A stretch of DNA of 64,000 nucleotides from contig NZ_LMDC01000030.1 in NCBI RefSeq assembly GCF_001425705.1, positions 62,001 through 126,000 of the forward strand, read 5' to 3'. A model generated the notes under the pieces. The model was given only the letters and a program-made list of their open reading frames with translations. It searched no databases and was not told where the DNA came from. This DNA comes from Pelomonas sp. Root1217 (GTDB taxonomy: Bacteria; Pseudomonadota; Gammaproteobacteria; Burkholderiales; Burkholderiaceae_C). The position numbers and the translations under genes were made by a program. Shown here piece after piece: positions 59,536-64,000 of this stretch (positions are counted from its first letter, which is position 1; each line of letters starts with the position of its first letter).

Positions 59536-60411
59536 ATGAAGCCCACCGACGTCCCGACGCGCAACTTTCCGACCGCCAAGGAGGAATGCCGCACGCTGCA
59601 GCCCCATCCCGACTATGACGGGCCGGGCAGCGCCTATGAACTGGCCTTCAAGGACGAGAGCTTCCTGCTGCGCCAGGACATGCGTGCCGTGCGCATGCAA
59701 CTGGAGTTGATGAAGCCCGAGCTGATGCAAAACGAGCAGGGCGTCAAGTCCACCATCGTCATCTTCGGCAGCGCCCGCATCCTGGCCGCTGAGGCCGCCC
59801 AGGCCCTGCTGACGGTGGCCGAGGACCGCAGCGACGAGGCTGGCGCCGCGAAGGCGCGCCGCCAGCTGGCAATGAGCCGTTACTACGAGGAGGCGCGCCG
59901 CTTCGCGCAGATCGCCACCGCCGCCTGCGCCGAGCGCGGCAACCACGTGGTGATCGCCACGGGCGGCGGACCCGGCATCATGGAAGCCGGCAACCGCGGC
60001 GCCTACGAGGTGGGCGGCAAGAGCGTCGGGCTGAACATCGTGCTTCCGCACGAGCAGTACCCCAACCCCTACATCACGCCGGAGCTGTGCTTTCGCTTCC
60101 ACTACTTCGGCCTGCGCAAGATGCACTTCCTGATGCGCGCGGTGGCCCTGGTATGTTTCCCCGGGGGCTTCGGTACGCTGGACGAGCTGTTCGAGACGCT
60201 GACGCTGATCCAGACCGGCAAGAGCCGGCCACGTCCCATCCTGCTGGTCGGCCGCGAGTTCTGGACCAAGCTGATCAACATCGAGCTGCTGATCGAGACC
60301 GGCATGATCAATCCCGTCGACGCACAGCTCTTTCACTACGTCGAGACGGCCGAGGAAGCTTGGGCCATCCTCGAATCCGCACCCGAACTGGCCCGCCCTG
60401 TAACGCCATGA
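59536..60411 (+). CDS. LOG-family (TIGR00730-like) protein
   Basis: A 291-residue LOG/lysine-decarboxylase-like protein with the nucleotide phosphate-binding motifs VVIATGGGPGIMEAGNRGAY and CFPGGFGTLDELFETLTLIQ. The family includes cytokinin-activating phosphoribohydrolases (LOG) and nucleotide 5'-monophosphate nucleosidases (PpnN). The N-terminal 90 residues are an extension beyond the minimal fold (LRQDMRAVRMQLELMKPELM). Its stop overlaps the arginase start (ATGA), so the two are co-translated. The exact substrate, AMP or a modified nucleotide, is not evident. Confidence 0.9.
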   Translation: MKPTDVPTRNFPTAKEECRTLQPHPDYDGPGSAYELAFKDESFLLRQDMRAVRMQLELMKPELMQNEQGVKSTIVIFGSARILAAEAAQALLTVAEDRSDEAGAAKARRQLAMSRYYEEARRFAQIATAACAERGNHVVIATGGGPGIMEAGNRGAYEVGGKSVGLNIVLPHEQYPNPYITPELCFRFHYFGLRKMHFLMRAVALVCFPGGFGTLDELFETLTLIQTGKSRPRPILLVGREFWTKLINIELLIETGMINPVDAQLFHYVETAEEAWAILESAPELARPVTP

Positions 60412-61328
60412 CCAAACTCAGAAACGTCTCCCTCATCGGTGTGCCGACCGACATCGGCGCCGGCGCGCGCGGCGCGAGCATGGGCCCCGAGGCCATGCGC
60501 GTGGCGGGCTTGGCCGAGGCGCTGCGCGCCCGCGGCGTGGACGTCATCGACCGCGGCAACCTGGCGGGCCCTTCCAACCCCTGGCTGCCGCCGACCGACG
60601 GCTACCGCCATCTGCAGGAAGTCGTCGCCTGGAACCAGGCCACCCACGACGCCATCTACGCGGAGTTGAAGACCGGCCGCCTGCCCATCATGCTGGGCGG
60701 CGATCACTGCCTGGGCCTGGGTTCCATCAGCGCCGTGGCTCGCCACTGCCGCGACACCGGCAAGAAGCTGCGCGTGCTGTGGCTGGACGCGCATGCCGAC
60801 TTCAACACCAGCGAGCTCACGCCAAGCGGCAACATCCACGGCATGCCCGTGGCCTGCCTGTGCGGCTTCGGCCCCAAGGAGCTGGTCGAGATCGGCGGCC
60901 ATGTGCCCGCCATCAGCCCGAAGTGGATCCGCCAGATCGGCATCCGCAGCGTCGACGAGGGCGAGCGCGCCTTCGTGCATGAACACGACCTGGAAGTGTT
61001 CGACATGCGCTTCATCGACGAGATGGGCATGCGCCACACCATGGAGCTGGCCCTGGCCACGCTGGACGACAACACCCATCTGCATGTCAGCTTCGACGTC
61101 GACTTCCTCGACCCCGTCATGGCGCCCGGCGTCGGCACCACGGTCGGCGGCGGCCCGACCTACCGCGAAGCCCACCTGTGCATGGAGATGATCGCCGACA
61201 CCGGCCGCATGGCTTCGCTGGACCTCGTCGAGCTCAATCCGGCGCTGGACGAGAAGAACAAGACGGCGCTGGTGGCGGTGGACCTGATCGAAAGCCTGTT
61301 CGGCAAGTCGACGCTGATGCGCAAGTAG
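60408..61328 (+). CDS. rocF: Arginase
   Basis: A 306-residue arginase that hydrolyses L-arginine to ornithine and urea. The manganese ligands are visible in MLGGDHCLGLGS, LWLDAHADFNT and VSFDVDFLDPVMAPG, and the N terminus VSLIGVPTDIGAGARGASMG plus DLVELNPALDEKNKTALVAV are typical. Length and motifs favour arginase over agmatinase. The ATG at 60408 overlaps the LOG gene; the upstream open frame is a shadow. The phosphodiesterase gene follows after eight bases. Confidence 0.95.
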   Translation: MTKLRNVSLIGVPTDIGAGARGASMGPEAMRVAGLAEALRARGVDVIDRGNLAGPSNPWLPPTDGYRHLQEVVAWNQATHDAIYAELKTGRLPIMLGGDHCLGLGSISAVARHCRDTGKKLRVLWLDAHADFNTSELTPSGNIHGMPVACLCGFGPKELVEIGGHVPAISPKWIRQIGIRSVDEGERAFVHEHDLEVFDMRFIDEMGMRHTMELALATLDDNTHLHVSFDVDFLDPVMAPGVGTTVGGGPTYREAHLCMEMIADTGRMASLDLVELNPALDEKNKTALVAVDLIESLFGKSTLMRK

Positions 61329-61336
61329 AGCCGTTC

Positions 61337-62170
61337 ATGGACGCCACGCCTTACCTGCTCGTTCAGCTCAGCGACCCGCACATCACCCATTCGGGCCGGC
61401 TGATCTCCGGCCGCGTCGACACCGCCGCGGCACTGCGCCATGCGGTTGAACGTGTGCTGCAGATCCGCCCGCGCCCGGTGGCCGTGCTGGTCAGTGGCGA
61501 CCTTGTCGATGCCGGCCACCCGGCCGAGTACGCGCAGTTACGCGAACTGCTGATGCCGCTGGTCGACGCCGGCCTGCCGCTTGCGCTGCTGCCCGGCAAC
61601 CACGATGCGCGTGGCCCGCTGCAGGAGGCTTTCGCGGGCCTGGCCCGCGTGCACCGCGGCGAACCCGGTGCGACGGCCATCCAGTACGCGCTGGACCTGC
61701 CCGGCCCGCTGCGCCTGGTCGTGCTCGACAGCCTGGTGCCCGGCCGGCCCGAGGGTGGCTTCGACGAGGCGCGCCTGGCGCAAGCCCAGGCCCTGCTCGC
61801 CGAGCGACCCGACATGCCCACGCTGGTCGCCCTGCACCACCCGCCGCACGCCACGGGCCTTGCAGCCATGGACGCGATGTCGCTGCAAGCGGGCCTGGCC
61901 GGCTTCGAGGCGCTGATCGCCGGCCACCCGCAGGTGCAGCGCGTCGTCTGCGGCCATCTGCACCGCATGACCTTGGGCCGCATCGCCCATGCCGCGGTCA
62001 TCAGCGCGCCTTCCACCGCCCACCAGGTCGCACTGGACCTCGCGCCCGACGCCCCGCTGGCCCTGGCGCTGGAGCCCGCCGGCTGGCTCATCCACGCCTG
62101 GGGGCCAGGCCTGCCGCTGGTCAGCCATCTCGCGCTGGCAGGGGAACACGAGCGCATCGCCGACCTGTGA
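61337..62170 (+). CDS. CpdA-like metallophosphodiesterase
   Basis: A 277-residue class III cyclic-nucleotide-phosphodiesterase-like protein. The metal motifs are LVQLSDPHIT, LVSGDLVDAG, LPGNHDARG, VALHHPPH and CGHLHR. It is close in size to CpdA, which hydrolyses cAMP, and to GpdQ-like glycerophosphodiesterases. It is cytoplasmic. It follows arginase by eight bases and is probably in the same transcript; the functional link is not obvious. The amidohydrolase gene begins 30 bp later. Confidence 0.9.
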   Translation: MDATPYLLVQLSDPHITHSGRLISGRVDTAAALRHAVERVLQIRPRPVAVLVSGDLVDAGHPAEYAQLRELLMPLVDAGLPLALLPGNHDARGPLQEAFAGLARVHRGEPGATAIQYALDLPGPLRLVVLDSLVPGRPEGGFDEARLAQAQALLAERPDMPTLVALHHPPHATGLAAMDAMSLQAGLAGFEALIAGHPQVQRVVCGHLHRMTLGRIAHAAVISAPSTAHQVALDLAPDAPLALALEPAGWLIHAWGPGLPLVSHLALAGEHERIADL

Positions 62171-62199
62171 AACCGCCTGTGCATGCGAGGATGCCGCGC

Positions 62200-63621
62200 A
62201 TGAAAAAACCGCTCGCACTGATCGCACTTTCATGGGCCGTTCAGGCCTTTGCCCAGGCGCCCCAGGCCCCCAGCGATACCGAGCGCTACACCCTCTTCCA
62301 CGCCCCCGTCACGCTGCTGCGCAACGCGCAGCTCTACGACGGCACAGGCAGTGCACCGCGCGAGCACATGAGCGTGCTGATCCGCGACGGCCGCGTCGCC
62401 TCGGTGGCCCCCGACGCCGAGCTGAGGGCGCCAGCCGGCGCGCTGGTGAAGGATCTCGCCGGCGGCGCGCTGATGCCCGGCTTCGTGCTGCTGCACGAGC
62501 ACCTCTTCTACCCGACCGAGCGCGGCAGCTACGGCGCCTTCTTCCAGAGCTTCCCGCTGCTGTATCTCGCCGGCGGCGTGACGACGATGCGCACGGCCGG
62601 CAGCATGAGCCCCTATGCCGACCTCAACACCTGGAAGGACATCCGTGACGGCAAGGCGCCAGGGCCGGACCTGGACGTGACGGCGCCCTTCCTGAATGGC
62701 ATCCAGGCCTTCGTCGCCCAAGTGCCGCGGCTCGCATCGGCCGACGACGCCGTACGCCAGGTGGGTTACTGGGCCGATGTCGGCGCGACCTCTTACAAGG
62801 GCTATATGCACCTGACGCACGAGCAGCTCGACGCGATCGTCAAGGCCGCGCACGAGCGCAAGGCCAAGGTCACGGCCCATCTGTGTGCGGTGACCTACGC
62901 TGAAGCCACGGCCATGGGCATCGACAACCTGGAGCATGGCTTCTTTGCGGCCAGCGACTTCGTCGACGGCAAGCAGCCCGACGCCTGCCCGAGCGGTGAC
63001 GCGGTGCCGAAGTCGCTCGACGCACTGGCCGTCGACGACCCGCGCATGGCGGCCCTGCAGCGCCAGATGATCGAACGCAAGGTGGCCCTCACCTCGACGC
63101 TGACCATCTTCGAGACCTTCTCCCATGGCCGCCCGATGGCCCCGGCCGCGGCGCTGGACCTGCTGATGCCGCAGCTGCGCGAGCAATACGTGCTGCGTTA
63201 CACCGCCATCCAGCGCGGCGGGCCCAACCCACATGGCCGCATTTTTGCGAAGAACATGGTCTGGGAGAAGCGCTTTCACGACGCGGGCGGCCTGCTCGTC
63301 GCGGGCACCGATCCGACGGGCTATGGCGGCGTCATTCCCGGCTGGTCATCATTGCGGCAGTTCGAGCTGCTGCGTGAGGCGGGCTTCAACGCGGCGACCA
63401 CGGTCCGGATCATGACGTCCAATGGCGCAACCTATCTGGGCCGCAGCGCCGACATCGGCCGGGTCGCACCGGGCCTGCGCGCCGACCTGGTGGCCTTCGC
63501 TGCGCCGCTCGATGCGGCCAAGCCGGCTTTGCCCGAGGTCGCCTGGACCATGAAGGCCGGCCGTGCCTGGGACCGCGCCAAGATCCTGAATGCCTGGAAG
63601 GGCCAGGTCGGACTGCGCTGA
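62200..63621 (+). CDS. Secreted amidohydrolase
   Basis: A 473-residue metal-dependent amidohydrolase with signal peptide (MKKPLALIALSWAVQAFAQA). FVLLHEHLFYP holds the first metal histidines (HxH), TAHLC the next, IDNLEHGF another His, and LLVAGTDPTGYG the terminal Asp. The first part, LLRNAQLYDGTGSAPREHMS, is the usual imidazolonepropionase-like/prolidase start. The ATG at 62200 has GAGG nine bases upstream; an in-frame GTG at 62167 would overlap the previous stop but put an odd leader before the signal peptide. Related exported enzymes cleave Xaa-Pro or other N-acyl/peptide bonds; the substrate is unknown. Confidence 0.88.
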   Translation: MKKPLALIALSWAVQAFAQAPQAPSDTERYTLFHAPVTLLRNAQLYDGTGSAPREHMSVLIRDGRVASVAPDAELRAPAGALVKDLAGGALMPGFVLLHEHLFYPTERGSYGAFFQSFPLLYLAGGVTTMRTAGSMSPYADLNTWKDIRDGKAPGPDLDVTAPFLNGIQAFVAQVPRLASADDAVRQVGYWADVGATSYKGYMHLTHEQLDAIVKAAHERKAKVTAHLCAVTYAEATAMGIDNLEHGFFAASDFVDGKQPDACPSGDAVPKSLDALAVDDPRMAALQRQMIERKVALTSTLTIFETFSHGRPMAPAAALDLLMPQLREQYVLRYTAIQRGGPNPHGRIFAKNMVWEKRFHDAGGLLVAGTDPTGYGGVIPGWSSLRQFELLREAGFNAATTVRIMTSNGATYLGRSADIGRVAPGLRADLVAFAAPLDAAKPALPEVAWTMKAGRAWDRAKILNAWKGQVGLR

Positions 63622-63626
63622 AGTCC

Positions 63627-64000
63627 ATGCGCCGCCGCACCTTCCCCCGCTGGGCCGCCCTGCTCTTCATCGGCCTGGGCGCCTACATCCTGCTGCTGTC
63701 GCTGGGCGTCATCGAGGCCCATCCACGCCCGGGCGCGCGCCGCGGCCTGCTGCCCTCGCCCCGGGATTGGGCGGTCGGTGTCTTCGGCCTGGCGCTGGTG
63801 GGCGCCGGACTGGGCATCGCCTTTCCGATGGTGCCCCGGCGATGGCTGCGCCTGAGCAGGGCGATCGCGGCGCTGGCGTTCATTGCCGCGATGATCAAGT
63901 TCATCTATTTCTCGGGCCTGCCCATCGCGGAACAGCGGCTGTTTTCAGTGCCACTGGCGATCGCCCTCCTCGTTGCGCTCTGGGCCAGGGCCAAAGGCCT
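63627..64000 (+). CDS. Membrane protein, truncated by window end
   Basis: An open frame from ATG 63627 continues past the end of the window (124 codons visible). The product starts MRRRTFPRWAALLFIGLGAY and has hydrophobic stretches at about 9-28, 50-68, 78-95 and 108-120, so it is a small polytopic membrane protein. I do not recognise the family. It starts five bases after the amidohydrolase stop and is likely co-transcribed. Confidence 0.65.
   Translation, partial: MRRRTFPRWAALLFIGLGAYILLLSLGVIEAHPRPGARRGLLPSPRDWAVGVFGLALVGAGLGIAFPMVPRRWLRLSRAIAALAFIAAMIKFIYFSGLPIAEQRLFSVPLAIALLVALWARAKG

Overview
The window reads as a chromosomal segment of a GC-rich betaproteobacterium, most likely a Burkholderiales of the Roseateles/Mitsuaria/Rubrivivax type. 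The pointers are the gene families (Bug/TctC binding proteins, the ctpA-moeB neighbourhood, a homogentisate operon with a DUF2783 gene, GarD/KdgD/GudD) combined with TonB receptors and plant-polysaccharide enzymes; this is inference, not a taxonomic call. I see no rRNA, tRNA, CRISPR array, transposase, prophage or replication origin.

Layout. 0-5.1 kb: a LysR regulator, a FucP/GluP-type sugar MFS permease and a TonB-dependent receptor. 5.3-11.4 kb: a tightly coupled homogentisate operon (MBL-fold protein, FAD monooxygenase, DUF2783, hmgA, fahA) divergent from an IclR regulator. 11.4-13.7 kb: a possible orphan ORF, then a LysR gene divergent from an NmrA-like oxidoreductase. 13.7-38.0 kb: a large polysaccharide-utilisation locus that fits acetylated galacto(gluco)mannan: GH27 alpha-galactosidase, GPH permease, LacI regulator, PfkB sugar kinase, GH1 beta-glycosidase, two tandem flavin-dependent halogenases, a TonB receptor, GH2 beta-mannosidase, an ABC importer without its ATPase, a double-SGNH esterase, an AGE-family isomerase/epimerase and two GH5 endoglycanases. 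38-46 kb: a saccharopine-dehydrogenase-like gene and its TetR regulator, a Bug protein, a YafJ-type amidotransferase, phosphoglucomutase and a TerB-like repeat protein. 44.7-54.1 kb: catabolism of galactarate and glucarate (garD, kdgD, gudD, ketoglutarate semialdehyde dehydrogenase) with a FadR-type GntR regulator and a PL10 pectate lyase; a small XRE/membrane-protein module sits inside it. 54-64 kb: housekeeping and assorted genes (metallophosphoesterases, ctpA, an MFS exporter, moeB, a LOG-like protein, arginase, an amidohydrolase, a truncated membrane protein).

How the genes work together. In the mannan locus, secreted GH5 enzymes and the esterase would open the polymer, the TonB receptor and the GPH or ABC systems would import oligosaccharides, and GH27, GH1 and GH2 would reduce them to hexoses. 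The AGE enzyme plus the PfkB kinase could give a mannose-to-fructose-to-fructose-6-phosphate route. TGTTTA(C/G)TAAACA-like sites in front of four or five of these transcription units mark a local LacI regulon. In the acid-sugar locus, GarD and GudD both give 5-dehydro-4-deoxyglucarate, KdgD makes 2-oxoglutarate semialdehyde, and the dehydrogenase delivers 2-oxoglutarate to the TCA cycle. Related GTTGTACGA sites flank garD/gntR and kdgD.

The least-explained signal is a family of three structured intergenic repeats (about 44.5, 49.9 and 59.3 kb). Their unpaired blocks are conserved, while the central 12-bp hairpin changes sequence and keeps its pairing. A second kind of GC-rich repeat appears to have inserted in frame into one of the two halogenase genes.
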